A DNA stretch of 50,196 bases, from positions 1 through 50,196 of the forward strand of contig CAWIUB010000023.1 in assembly GCA_963839175.1 (NCBI GenBank). Direction: 5' to 3'. The position numbers were made by a program, and so were the translations under genes. This stretch comes from CAWIUB01 sp963839175. Lineage in GTDB: Bacteria; Actinomycetota; Actinomycetes; Mycobacteriales; Jatrophihabitantaceae. Of this stretch, positions 35,330-42,879 are shown one piece after another (the stretch's first letter is position 1; each line of letters opens with the position of its first letter). The notes below the pieces were generated by a model that had not been told where the DNA came from, ran no database searches, and saw nothing but the letters and a program-made list of their open reading frames with translations.

Positions 35330-36888
35330 GCTGCGATGCGCCTCCTCAACGACTCGTAGGTGAGGCCGTACTTCTCAGCGATCGCCGTGGCATAGGCGAG
35401 CCCATCGGCGGGCCTTCTAATCAGCTTGTACGTCCGTCGCGCGGGATTGCCTGCGTCCACGCTGCTGACCATGCTGACGGTGGTGTCGCTCAGCGACGCC
35501 AACTCGACGATGAAGGTCACGTAGACGCACAACGCATCTAGCTCGATTATCCGTGCCATCACCTCTCTACCGAGGTAAATTGCGTCTTTGAGCGTGGTGG
35601 AGTCGAAGATTTCGTTGATGACGATGACGCTCGAGGCCGTGGCAGTGTCGAGTATCTTGCGAATCCGGACCAGATCGTCCTGAAGCTTCCCTCGTAAGTT
35701 GCCGAGATCCTCTTCCTTTTCGAAGTGGGTGAACAGCTCGTCGTAAAGGAACAGGTGTGCTGACCGGCCGGGGATCGGGCAACCCAGGCGGGCCAGGTAG
35801 TGCGTTTGACCGAATGTTCGGGCCAGGGTGGTCTTGCCGCCCTGGTTCGGGCCGGATACGACAAGGATCCGTTCCGGTTCGTTCAGCTGGAAGTCGTTGG
35901 TGACAACTGGTGCACCCTCCAGACTCAGTTTTCTGGCCAGGGCTAGGTCGAACGTTTCGTAAGCGTGGACCTCTTTCGACTCGCTCGACATCTTCGGATA
36001 GCAGAACTTCAGCCCAGCGGCTCTGATCGGTCTCAGGTACTCAAGGTACGCGACGTAGAACTGTATTTCACGGTCGAACCTGCCAATCGTGTCATCGACC
36101 AACCCTTGATAGCGCCGGCAGTAGGCCTCGAGGGTCAAGAACGTTTCGGGGTAGAGTTTTGCCACAAGGTCAAGTACGCCCGCCTCGACGTGATTCATGT
36201 CCGGCCAGTCCGACAAGCGGACGCGGTAGTCCTTGTCCGCGTGCTGTTTGAACTTGGCGAATGTTCTGTCCACGTCTGCGCTGTAGTCAGGCTCGCCGGC
36301 GTATCTCCGGACTCTGATGTGATTCCCTTTGATGTGCACGGAATAGTGCACCTGGTCGAGGTCATTCCTCAGCTGCGTCGTGTCTGCGAGGAGGGAGCGG
36401 AAGCTCGGGGAGCTCAGATAAGCCGCCAGATACTCGCGCAAGCTCAGGAAGCCCTGTGAGGTCAGCTCGGCGGCGCGAAGATCAGCTGCTAGCTCGGTGG
36501 CCGCTTCGCAATACGTTGCCACCGCGTCCAGGTACCAACGTTGCTTTTGATACTTGTAGTGCAGCTTGTCAGCCAGCGCGATGCGTTCGCGCATGAGCCT
36601 CATCTTCCTGGCGAAGGACTCGACGTGCTCGAGCAGCGGCGCGCGGTCCAGATCGCGCAGGACCTCGTGGCGATAGCTGATGGCAGCCCGGTCGGCGAGT
36701 GAGGTGTAGAAGAAGGGCGTGAGGTCGTAGTCCTCGCGGCCACTTGTGAGGGAGCTGACGACCTGATCGAGATTCAGGTCGTGGAAACACGCCGGCTCGG
36801 CCCGGTCTGCGAGGTCCGCAGTTGCCCCGGCGTCGGCGAACAGGATGCTGCTGAACGGTGCGGAACGCACCTGATCGATGTGGGCCAC
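35326..36888 (-). CDS. MutS-like ATPase, paralogue 1
   Basis: This 520-residue relative of the neighbouring protein has Walker A GPNQGGKTT (346-353), Walker B VIVINEIFDSTTLKDA and the downstream signature VYVTFIVELASLSD. Domain I is missing, as in the partner. GTG 36888 follows GAAGGAG. The neighbouring aptamer in the leader indicates fluoride control. crcB-motif RNAs ahead of mutS-type genes have been reported before. Because the pair lacks the mismatch sensor, classic mismatch repair is unlikely; a structure-specific DNA or nucleic-acid ATPase is my inference. The two paralogues probably form a heterodimer. Confidence 0.8.
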   Translation of the reverse strand: MAHIDQVRSAPFSSILFADAGATADLADRAEPACFHDLNLDQVVSSLTSGREDYDLTPFFYTSLADRAAISYRHEVLRDLDRAPLLEHVESFARKMRLMRERIALADKLHYKYQKQRWYLDAVATYCEAATELAADLRAAELTSQGFLSLREYLAAYLSSPSFRSLLADTTQLRNDLDQVHYSVHIKGNHIRVRRYAGEPDYSADVDRTFAKFKQHADKDYRVRLSDWPDMNHVEAGVLDLVAKLYPETFLTLEAYCRRYQGLVDDTIGRFDREIQFYVAYLEYLRPIRAAGLKFCYPKMSSESKEVHAYETFDLALARKLSLEGAPVVTNDFQLNEPERILVVSGPNQGGKTTLARTFGQTHYLARLGCPIPGRSAHLFLYDELFTHFEKEEDLGNLRGKLQDDLVRIRKILDTATASSVIVINEIFDSTTLKDAIYLGREVMARIIELDALCVYVTFIVELASLSDTTVSMVSSVDAGNPARRTYKLIRRPADGLAYATAIAEKYGLTYESLRRRIAA

Positions 36889-36911
36889 GCCGCTCTCCTT
36901 CCACGCATTGC

Positions 36912-36968
36912 GTGTCAGGGACCGTTAGCAGCCTCCGCTGCAGTTGGTCGGCGAGCCCCATCGCCTGA
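36912..36968 (-). promoter_or_regulatory. Fluoride riboswitch (crcB motif), copy B, MutS-like pair
   Basis: On the minus strand GGCGATGGGGCTCGCC (36950-36965) is the P1 hairpin, then AACTGCAGC-GGAG-GCTGCTAACGG. The loop GGGGCT pairs with GGTCCC. It is followed by a CACGC-AAT-GCGTG hairpin that abuts the binding site GAAGGAG. It reads towards the MutS-like genes. Confidence 0.85.
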
Positions 36969-37128
36969 GATCAATCCTCCCAGATAGGTGATCCGTTCGC
37001 CAACCGGCGGGAGCAGACTCGCGGGGGCGGAACAGCGGCGTCAAGTCCCGCTCGGCCGCGCGCTGAGTCGGTCATGGTCACCACCATCGGGCCTTGACCA
37101 CGATCATCTGCGCTTGATTGACTGGCCG

Positions 37129-37205
37129 AAGGCGATGGAGCCCGCCTGGACGAGTGTTCCGAACCGCGGCCAAGCTGATGGCACCTGCGAACGAAGGAGT
37201 CGCAG
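37129..37205 (+). promoter_or_regulatory. Fluoride riboswitch (crcB motif), copy C, with switch hairpin
   Basis: GGCGATGGAGCCCGCC (37131-37146), then AACCGC, then GCTGATGGCACC. Loop GGAGCC pairs with GGCACC (37180-37185). CTGCGA-ACGAAGGAG-TCGCAG (37185-37205) follows: a hairpin with the binding site AAGGAG in its loop, ending one base before the leader ATG. Its first C is shared with the pseudoknot, so the two pairings compete. Confidence 0.87.
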
Positions 37206-37316
37206 ATGCTGTGTGTCGCCAGCTGCCCTTGCGGCAGCGCAGCCCTAGACGCACCGGCGGACGGGAACGCCCACGTCTTGGCCAATCAGCTGCTTGGACG
37301 GAGAGCAGTGTCGTGA
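37206..37316 (+). CDS. 36-residue leader frame coupled to the Nudix gene
   Basis: The frame begins at ATG 37206, directly after the riboswitch C hairpin and six bases after AAGGAG. It starts MLCVASCPCGSAAL, with three cysteines in ten residues, and ends ARG-ARG-ALA-VAL-SER just at TGA 37314-37316. This stop overlaps the Nudix GTG at 37313 (GTGA). The peptide probably exists to carry ribosomes from the riboswitch to the enzyme gene, or is an N-terminal leader with its own role. No known peptide is recognised. Confidence 0.55.
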   Translation: MLCVASCPCGSAALDAPADGNAHVLANQLLGRRAVS

Positions 37317-37837
37317 CGACCGGTGCGGACAGGCCATTTCGGGACGGCCTCGCGGACGATGAGTCGCTCGTGGACTTGCGCTGCTCGGTGGCTGTGGTCG
37401 GCCATGACAAGTTCCTGCTTGTACACAGGGAAGCCGCTGACGACTGGGTGCTACCCGGAGGTCGGCCGCGCGACGGCGAGAGCATGGCCGCCTGCGCCCG
37501 TCGTGAGGTGCACGAGGAGACTGGCCTGGAGATCACGCCGACGCGATGCGCCTTCGTGCTCGAGGTGATCAATCCACGGAACCAGCGTCGTATCGTCGAG
37601 CTGATCTTCCTTGCCGACGGGCGCGGCGTGGACGGGCTCGCGACAGGTGAGCCGGGCACGGTGCCGCAGTGGGTTGCATTGGAACGGCTCCCGAAGCTCA
37701 AGCTGCGTCCCCCGATCGCCGGTTACCTGCCGGCGATCGCACGCGGCAACCGAGGTACTGCCCCCTACTTGGGCAACTTGTGGCGCCCCGACGACTCGGG
37801 TCAATGGCCAGACGAGTTCTCGGACGCCGGGGAGTGA
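37313..37837 (+). CDS. Nudix hydrolase under fluoride riboswitch control
   Basis: This 174-residue enzyme has a full Nudix box: GGRPRDGESMAACARREVHE followed by ETGLEI. The core reads CSVAVVGHDKFLLVHREAAD and WVLPGG. The family hydrolyses nucleoside diphosphates linked to another moiety (X); the substrate is unknown. GTG 37313 is set by the GTGA overlap with the leader frame; a longer frame back to 37118 crosses the riboswitch and is rejected. Fluoride blocks pyrophosphatases and other phosphoryl-transfer enzymes, so extra hydrolase under a fluoride switch is plausible, but this is inference. Confidence 0.85.
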   Translation: MTTGADRPFRDGLADDESLVDLRCSVAVVGHDKFLLVHREAADDWVLPGGRPRDGESMAACARREVHEETGLEITPTRCAFVLEVINPRNQRRIVELIFLADGRGVDGLATGEPGTVPQWVALERLPKLKLRPPIAGYLPAIARGNRGTAPYLGNLWRPDDSGQWPDEFSDAGE

Positions 37838-37926
37838 GCTGCACAGTATTGCCCGGCTGACGAGTATCCGCGCGTGCCCTGCCGGCCAGCTTGACCGGGC
37901 CGCGCGAGGTTTGATGTACTTGCGGT

Positions 37927-38004
37927 GAGGCGATGGAGCCCGCCTGGACGAGCGTTCCGAACAGCGGCGACGCTAATGGCCCCTGCGAACGAAGGAGTCG
38001 CAGG
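37927..38004 (+). promoter_or_regulatory. Fluoride riboswitch (crcB motif), copy D, Ehr operon
   Basis: GGCGATGGAGCCCGCC (37929-37944), AACAGCG-GCGA-CGCTAATGG and the pseudoknot partner GGCCCC (37978-37983) repeat the pattern of copy C with almost the same sequence. CCTGCGA-ACGAAGGAG-TCGCAGG (37982-38004) is a hairpin with the binding site in the loop, ending on the first base of the GTG start. Confidence 0.88.
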
Positions 38005-38207
38005 TGTGCCGCGTTGTCTGCTGCCGTCGAGGGCATCCGCCCCGCGCCTATTCAGTGTCGCCGGTAGGCGGTGCCTTTCGAGATGATGCATGGCGCCCGG
38101 CCGTCGCGGCCGGGCGCAGGAAATCGGCCGCGCGCTCGGGTGGCCTGACCCGGCGGCCAACCGCACGCGCCTCTGGCACCGCCGCGCCGTGCCAGCGCGT
38201 GCAATGA
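38004..38207 (+). CDS. 67-residue leader frame coupled to the Ehr operon
   Basis: Starting at GTG 38004, the frame reads MCRVVCCRRGHPPRA and continues as an Arg-rich sequence to TGA 38205-38207. Its stop overlaps the ATG of the next gene (ATGA at 38204). The same arrangement occurs before the Nudix gene, but the two leader products share only a Cys-rich start. Translation of the operon's first subunit would thus depend on the riboswitch through this frame. Its low-complexity make-up argues against a folded protein. Confidence 0.5.
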   Translation: MCRVVCCRRGHPPRAYSVSPVGGAFRDDAWRPAVAAGRRKSAARSGGLTRRPTARASGTAAPCQRVQ

Positions 38208-39166
38208 CCGCCACGTTGCCGATCGCGGTGATCCAGGGGTTGCAGGTCGCCACTGTCGCCGCTGGCGCGCCGCTGCTCAGCGGTGTGATCGCGCAGGTCG
38301 AGGCACGACTGCAAGGGCGGCGCGGGCCGCGGATCCTGCAGCCTTACTTCGACCTGGCGAAGTCGTTCGGCAAGGAGGCGCTGGCTCCCGAAGGCACCGG
38401 CCCGTTCTTCCTGCTCGCACCGGTGCTGTCGTTCGCCTGCTACCTGACGGTGCCGCTGCTGATCCCGGTCCTCACTAGCTACGCCCTGCCACTTGGCTAC
38501 ATGGGCGACATCCTCGGCGGCGGGTTCGTGCTGGCGCTGGCCAGCTTCGTGGTGGCGGTGGCGGCCGCGGAGTCCGGCGGGGTGTATGCGCAACTCGGCT
38601 CCAGCCGGGCCAAGACGTTCGGCGCGATCACCGAACCGGTCGTGTTGCTCGTCGTGTTCAGCGTCGCACTCGTGACCACCACCGACCTGCCGTACGTGCT
38701 CGGCGCGACGGTGCGCAGCGGGCCGGACCAGATCGTCCGGCCGGCGCACCTGCTCGCGTCGGCGGCGCTGTTCCTGGTGATCCTCTTCGAGACTGGGCGG
38801 ATCCCGGTGGAGACGCACACCGGCACCACCGAGTTCGGGATGATCGAAGAGGCGCTGCCGTTCGAGCACTCCGGCCCGTATTTCGCATTGCTGAAGTGGG
38901 GTTCCGCGGCGAAACAACTGGTGCTGTACACGATCTTCATCAACGTCTTCGTCGCGCCATGGGGGCTGTCATCGACCACGCGGGCCGACCAGGTGGGCCT
39001 CGCAATCCTCGCGCTGCTCGGCAAGGCGATCCTGCTCGGCTGCGTGGTCGCGGTTATCGACAACTCGTTCGCGAAGCTGCGGCTATTCAAGATCACCGAG
39101 TTCGTCGCGGCCGCGTTCCTGCTCGCAGTGCTAGCGGTGTTCACGCTGTACCTGGGCGGTGGCTGA
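38204..39166 (+). CDS. Ehr complex membrane subunit, HyfC/NuoH-like
   Basis: This 320-residue membrane protein belongs to the HycD/HyfC/NuoH family that links the membrane arm to the soluble module. About eight hydrophobic segments are visible. Conserved loop residues include GPRILQPYFDLAKSFGKEAL and FETGRIPVETHTGTTEFGMI followed by EALPFEHSGPYFALLKWG, with the charged residues that form the quinone-channel or E-channel counterpart in complex I. ATG 38204 overlaps the leader stop. It is the first structural gene of a tight operon (TGATG to the next gene). M. tuberculosis hycD (Rv0084) is the likely orthologue. Confidence 0.88.
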   Translation: MTATLPIAVIQGLQVATVAAGAPLLSGVIAQVEARLQGRRGPRILQPYFDLAKSFGKEALAPEGTGPFFLLAPVLSFACYLTVPLLIPVLTSYALPLGYMGDILGGGFVLALASFVVAVAAAESGGVYAQLGSSRAKTFGAITEPVVLLVVFSVALVTTTDLPYVLGATVRSGPDQIVRPAHLLASAALFLVILFETGRIPVETHTGTTEFGMIEEALPFEHSGPYFALLKWGSAAKQLVLYTIFINVFVAPWGLSSTTRADQVGLAILALLGKAILLGCVVAVIDNSFAKLRLFKITEFVAAAFLLAVLAVFTLYLGGG

Positions 39167-39864
39167 TGACCACCGGGATGAGCGCATTCGCTGCTGCATC
39201 GACGAGCGTGCCAAGTGTGTTCGAGGGGACGACAAACACGATCGCGGTCGTCGTGCTGCTGCTGGAGTTCCTCATGCTCCGCTCAGCGATGCTGCGCGCT
39301 CAGGTGCGCTTGTTTGCAGTGCAGTCTCTGGCGATCAGCATCCTGGCTGCCGTAGTCGCGAGCGCCCGTGGCATCCCCGAGCTGTACGCCCTCGCCGCGA
39401 TGTCGTTCACGTTGAAGGCGGTGATCGTGCCAGCGGTGATCCTGCGGCTGCTCGGCGACGCCGATACGGAGATCGCCGGCAGCGGCGCGCTCGGGGTGGC
39501 CAGCGAGGTCATCGTGTCGATCGTGGTGGCGGCGTTCGGGTTCTTCACGGTCGGCGCGCTGCAGATCCACTCGAACGTGTTACCGAAGGCGGCGCTGAGC
39601 CTGTCGATTGCGGTAGTGCTCGTGGCGTTCGTGCTAATGATCGTGCGACGAGACGTGGTCAGCCAGGCGATCGGGTTCTATTCGCTGGAGAACGGCGTCT
39701 CAATGGCCAGCCTCGTCGTCGCTGCCGGGCTGCCGTTGATCTTCGAAGTGGCCTTCCTGTTTGACCTACTGGTCGCGGTCGTGGTGTTCGGCGTGCTGAT
39801 GCGGCTGCACCATGGACGAACCCAGTCGCTGTCCACCGAGACGCTCGACCGGTTGCGGGGCTGA
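39166..39864 (+). CDS. Ehr complex membrane subunit, HyfE/HycP-like (NuoK-type)
   Basis: This 232-residue membrane protein has six to seven hydrophobic segments. HyfE proteins resemble a NuoJ/NuoK fusion. Conserved elements are VVVLLLEFLMLRSAMLRAQV, AAMSFTLKAVIVPAVILRLL and YSLENGVSMASLVVAAGLPL, the last with the Glu typical of the NuoK-like helix. ATG 39166 overlaps the preceding stop (TGATG). The C-terminal cytoplasmic tail (GRTQSLSTETLDRLRG) is short. The likely M. tuberculosis counterpart is Rv0085. Confidence 0.86.
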   Translation: MTTGMSAFAAASTSVPSVFEGTTNTIAVVVLLLEFLMLRSAMLRAQVRLFAVQSLAISILAAVVASARGIPELYALAAMSFTLKAVIVPAVILRLLGDADTEIAGSGALGVASEVIVSIVVAAFGFFTVGALQIHSNVLPKAALSLSIAVVLVAFVLMIVRRDVVSQAIGFYSLENGVSMASLVVAAGLPLIFEVAFLFDLLVAVVVFGVLMRLHHGRTQSLSTETLDRLRG

Positions 39865-39865
39865 C

Positions 39866-41362
39866 GTGTCCGTCGTGCTGGTGCTGCTCGTTATCGTGCC
39901 GCTCGTCGCCATTGCCGCGTCGGGGGTGGCCCCGCGTCGGGTCGCCGCGGCGGTCACCGTGCTGGCCGGGTTGGCTACCCTTGGGCTGGCGCTGGCCATC
40001 ATTCCGGCGGCCGCCGACCATACGGTGACCGCGATCCGCTACCTGCGGGCCGACGCGTTGCCCGTGGTGTTCGTGTTGGCGACTGCGTTCCTGTACGCGG
40101 TCACCGGTGCGTACTCGATCGGGTATCTCGCAGACGAGGCGCGGGCCACCGCCGCCGAGGGCGGCGCGGAAGCCGCGATGTTCGCCCGCTACAGCCGGCG
40201 TTTCTACCTCGGGCTGAATGCGTTCGCCTGGTCGATGGTGTGCGCCCCGCTGGTCAACGGCCTGGCGTTGCTGTGGATCGCGGTGGAGATCACTACCGTG
40301 GTGTCGGCGCTGCTGGTCGCCATCGACAACACCGAGGGCGCCACCGAGGCCGCCTGGAAGTACGTGCTCATCGCGTCGTCCGGGCTGGGCATCGGACTGC
40401 TAGCGACGGTTGTCATGTACTACGCCGGTGCCCAGGCGCTGGGCCCGTCCTACGATCTGGCCTTCGATCCGCTGTTGCGCGCCGCGCATCAGTTGCCGGC
40501 CACGCCGGTGCGGCTGGCGTTCGTGCTGGCGGTGGTCGGCTACGGCACCAAAGTGGGCCTGTTCCCGGTGCACACCTGGCTTCCGGACGCGCACGCGGAG
40601 GCGCCGACGCCGGTGTCGGCGCTGCTGTCCGGATCGCTGCTCGCGGTTTCGTTCTACGCGATCCTGCGCTTCTACCAAGTGACCGCCGCGTCTGTCGGCA
40701 CGCACTTTCCGCAGACCGTGCTGCTGGTGTTCGGCGTCGCGTCGCTGCTGATGGCCGCGCTGTACGTGCTCGATCAACGCGACGTCAAGCGGTTGCTGGC
40801 CTACTCCAGCGTGGAGCACATGGGCATCCTGGCGGTCGGGGTCAGCTTCGGCGCGCCGCTGGCGTTCGCCGGCGTGTTGCTGCACGTCCTCGCCCACGCT
40901 GCGGCGAAGGGGAATGCGTTCCTGGGTGCGGGCGTGCTGGTGCGCAAGTTCGGCACCAAGGAACTGGGCCGCATCCGCGCCGGCATCAACCTGCTGCCCT
41001 GGTCCGGGCCGCTGTTCCTGCTTGCGGTCTTCGCGCTGTCTGCGATGCCGCCGTTCGGTATCTTCCGCAGCGAGTTCCAGATCGTGGCCGGCGGATTCGG
41101 CAGCGCGCACCACGCGGGCGGCGGGATCCTCGTCGTGCTGGTCACCTTGGCGTTCCTCGGGCTGACCGCATCGACGACCCGCATTCTGTTCCAGCCCGGT
41201 GCTGCCGATGCCGCGGTCGTTCGGGGGGAGCCGAGCGCGTGGATGGTCGTCCCGGTGTTGGCCGGTGTGGCGGTGCTGATCGTGCTCGGCGTCGACCCGC
41301 CGACGCACCTGGTCGACCTGCTGTCGCGGGGGGCACTGGAGTTGCAGGGCGGTGCTGGCTGA
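39866..41362 (+). CDS. Ehr complex antiporter-like subunit, HyfF/NuoN-like
   Basis: This 498-residue, roughly fourteen-helix protein is of the Mrp-antiporter/NuoLMN family. The ion-path residues are retained: the Glu of LLWIAVEITTVVSALLVAID, Lys in AAWKYVLIASSG and Lys in GTKVGLFPVHTWLPDAHAEA. The end of the sequence PMGILAVGVS-type loop is seen in SSVEHMGILAVGVS, followed by a His and Lys in LHVLAHAAAKGNAFL. GTG 39866 begins one base after the previous stop. M. tuberculosis Rv0086 (HycQ) is the likely orthologue. It probably moves protons or Na+. Confidence 0.9.
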   Translation: MSVVLVLLVIVPLVAIAASGVAPRRVAAAVTVLAGLATLGLALAIIPAAADHTVTAIRYLRADALPVVFVLATAFLYAVTGAYSIGYLADEARATAAEGGAEAAMFARYSRRFYLGLNAFAWSMVCAPLVNGLALLWIAVEITTVVSALLVAIDNTEGATEAAWKYVLIASSGLGIGLLATVVMYYAGAQALGPSYDLAFDPLLRAAHQLPATPVRLAFVLAVVGYGTKVGLFPVHTWLPDAHAEAPTPVSALLSGSLLAVSFYAILRFYQVTAASVGTHFPQTVLLVFGVASLLMAALYVLDQRDVKRLLAYSSVEHMGILAVGVSFGAPLAFAGVLLHVLAHAAAKGNAFLGAGVLVRKFGTKELGRIRAGINLLPWSGPLFLLAVFALSAMPPFGIFRSEFQIVAGGFGSAHHAGGGILVVLVTLAFLGLTASTTRILFQPGAADAAVVRGEPSAWMVVPVLAGVAVLIVLGVDPPTHLVDLLSRGALELQGGAG

Positions 41363-42879
41363 TGGCCCTCCCCCGCCCCACGGTGGTGCCTGGCAGCGAT
41401 GTGGATGCCTGGCGCCGCGAGATTGTCTCCCGCGTCCAGCGTGGTGCCCGGTTCGCCGGGGCGTACGGCACCGCCCGCGGCGAGGCCTGTCAGCTGACCG
41501 CTCTCGTCGCGGCAGGCGAAAGCATCGACTGCCTGAGCACCCTGCTCATCGCGGACGGCACGGCAGGTCTGTCCTACCCGTCGCTGACCCCGCAGGTGCC
41601 GGCGGCGTTCTGGTACGAGCGCGCGCTGCACGACCTGTCCGGCGTCGTCCCGGTGGGACATCCGCGGCTGGACCCGCTGCTGCTTCCGCTGCCCGAAGGC
41701 AGCCGTTCTACCGACGCGCGGCCCCGGCCTGGGCTCCCGATCGAGCCGGATCTGCTGTACCCCAGCGACGAGTCCGGCCCGGTTGACGTGACCGGCCGTG
41801 GCATGTTCACGACTGCGCTGGGCCCGGTCCGGTCCGGGGTGTTCGAGTCGATCGAGTTCCTTGTCGAGACGCCGGGTGAGGACATCCCGCACCTCAATAT
41901 CCGCCCGCATTTCAAGCATCGCGGGATCGCCAAGCGCTTCGAGGGCCTCGGCCTGGACGACGGGGCGCTGGTGGCCGAACGGGTCGAGGGCGTCGCCTCA
42001 GTGGCGCATGCGCTCGCTTACGCGCACGCCATCGAGGCCATCGGCGGCCTGAATGTGCCGCGGCGGGCTCGGCTGCTGCGGGTGGTGTACGCGGAGCTGG
42101 AGCGCATCGCCAACCACTTGGACGTGGCCATGCGACTGTGCGACGCGGCCGGGCTCGCGGTGGCCACGGCGCGCTTCGGCTGGCACAAGGAAGCCGTGAT
42201 GCGGCTGGTGTCCCGGATGTGCGGAAGCCGATTCGGCCGCGGCGTCGTCGTCCCGGGCGGTGTGCAGGCCGAACCCGCACTAGCCGGGGCGGAGATCGTC
42301 GCGCGGGTCGCCGCGATCCACGCCCGCGTGCGCGCGGACGCGGCCGCGCTGATGAACACTGCCTCGTTCCTCGACCGCGTCCGCGGCGCGGGCTGGCTCG
42401 ATCCCGCGGTAGCCCGGGCCTACGGGGCGCTGGGCCCGGTGGGCCGCGCATCCGGGTTCGACGACGACGACCGGTGGCGCCGTGGCGCGGACGCCTACTC
42501 CGAGCTGAGTCGCCCCGCCTCCGTAGCCCAGGAGGGTGGCGACGCCATGGCGCGGCTGCGAGTGCGCTGGGCAGAGATCGACGCCGCGGTCGCGTTGATC
42601 GCCGAGGCGTGCGAGCAGCACGGCCAGCTACCGGCCGGGCCGGTGAACGTGCGGGTGCCGGCCGGTGACGGGTTCGCCGCCGGCTGGGCGGAAGCCCCGC
42701 AGGGCGAGGTGATCTACGCCATCGAGCTGTGGGCGGGCCGGATCCGCCGCTGCCTGGCCCGGTCGGCGTCGTTCCACAATCTCGTGCTGTTCCACGACGT
42801 GTGGCACGGGGACATCACGACGGATTTCCCGTTCATCGAAGCCAGCTTCGGGCTGTCGTACGCCGCGGTGGCGATGTAG
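41362..42879 (+). CDS. Ehr large subunit (HycE/HyfG-like) without Ni-binding cysteines
   Basis: This 505-residue protein aligns with the NuoC plus large (NuoD/HycE) subunit of group 4 hydrogenases: RGARFAGAYG is NuoC-like, and MFTTALGPVRSGVFESIEFL, PHLNIRPHFKHRGIAKRFEG and RLLRVVYAELERIANHLDVA are large-subunit motifs. The L1 motif of HycE, ERVCGICGFAH, reads ERVEGVASVAH here (Glu209 and Ala212 for Cys). The C-terminal DPCYSC reads GLSYAA (Ser499, Ala502). All four NiFe ligands are therefore lost and it cannot be a hydrogenase. M. tuberculosis Rv0087 is a likely relative. Start overlaps the previous stop (TGATG). Confidence 0.9.
   Translation: MALPRPTVVPGSDVDAWRREIVSRVQRGARFAGAYGTARGEACQLTALVAAGESIDCLSTLLIADGTAGLSYPSLTPQVPAAFWYERALHDLSGVVPVGHPRLDPLLLPLPEGSRSTDARPRPGLPIEPDLLYPSDESGPVDVTGRGMFTTALGPVRSGVFESIEFLVETPGEDIPHLNIRPHFKHRGIAKRFEGLGLDDGALVAERVEGVASVAHALAYAHAIEAIGGLNVPRRARLLRVVYAELERIANHLDVAMRLCDAAGLAVATARFGWHKEAVMRLVSRMCGSRFGRGVVVPGGVQAEPALAGAEIVARVAAIHARVRADAAALMNTASFLDRVRGAGWLDPAVARAYGALGPVGRASGFDDDDRWRRGADAYSELSRPASVAQEGGDAMARLRVRWAEIDAAVALIAEACEQHGQLPAGPVNVRVPAGDGFAAGWAEAPQGEVIYAIELWAGRIRRCLARSASFHNLVLFHDVWHGDITTDFPFIEASFGLSYAAVAM

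Noticed and set aside
35326..36888. Calling these proteins MutS mismatch repair enzymes
   Set aside because: Mismatch-binding domain I with its Phe-x-Glu motif is absent, and actinobacteria mostly lack canonical MutS/MutL repair.
37801..38253. Minus-strand frame across riboswitch D, similar to one across riboswitch C
   Set aside because: The similarity between the two minus frames comes from the duplicated riboswitch sequence and not from a shared protein.
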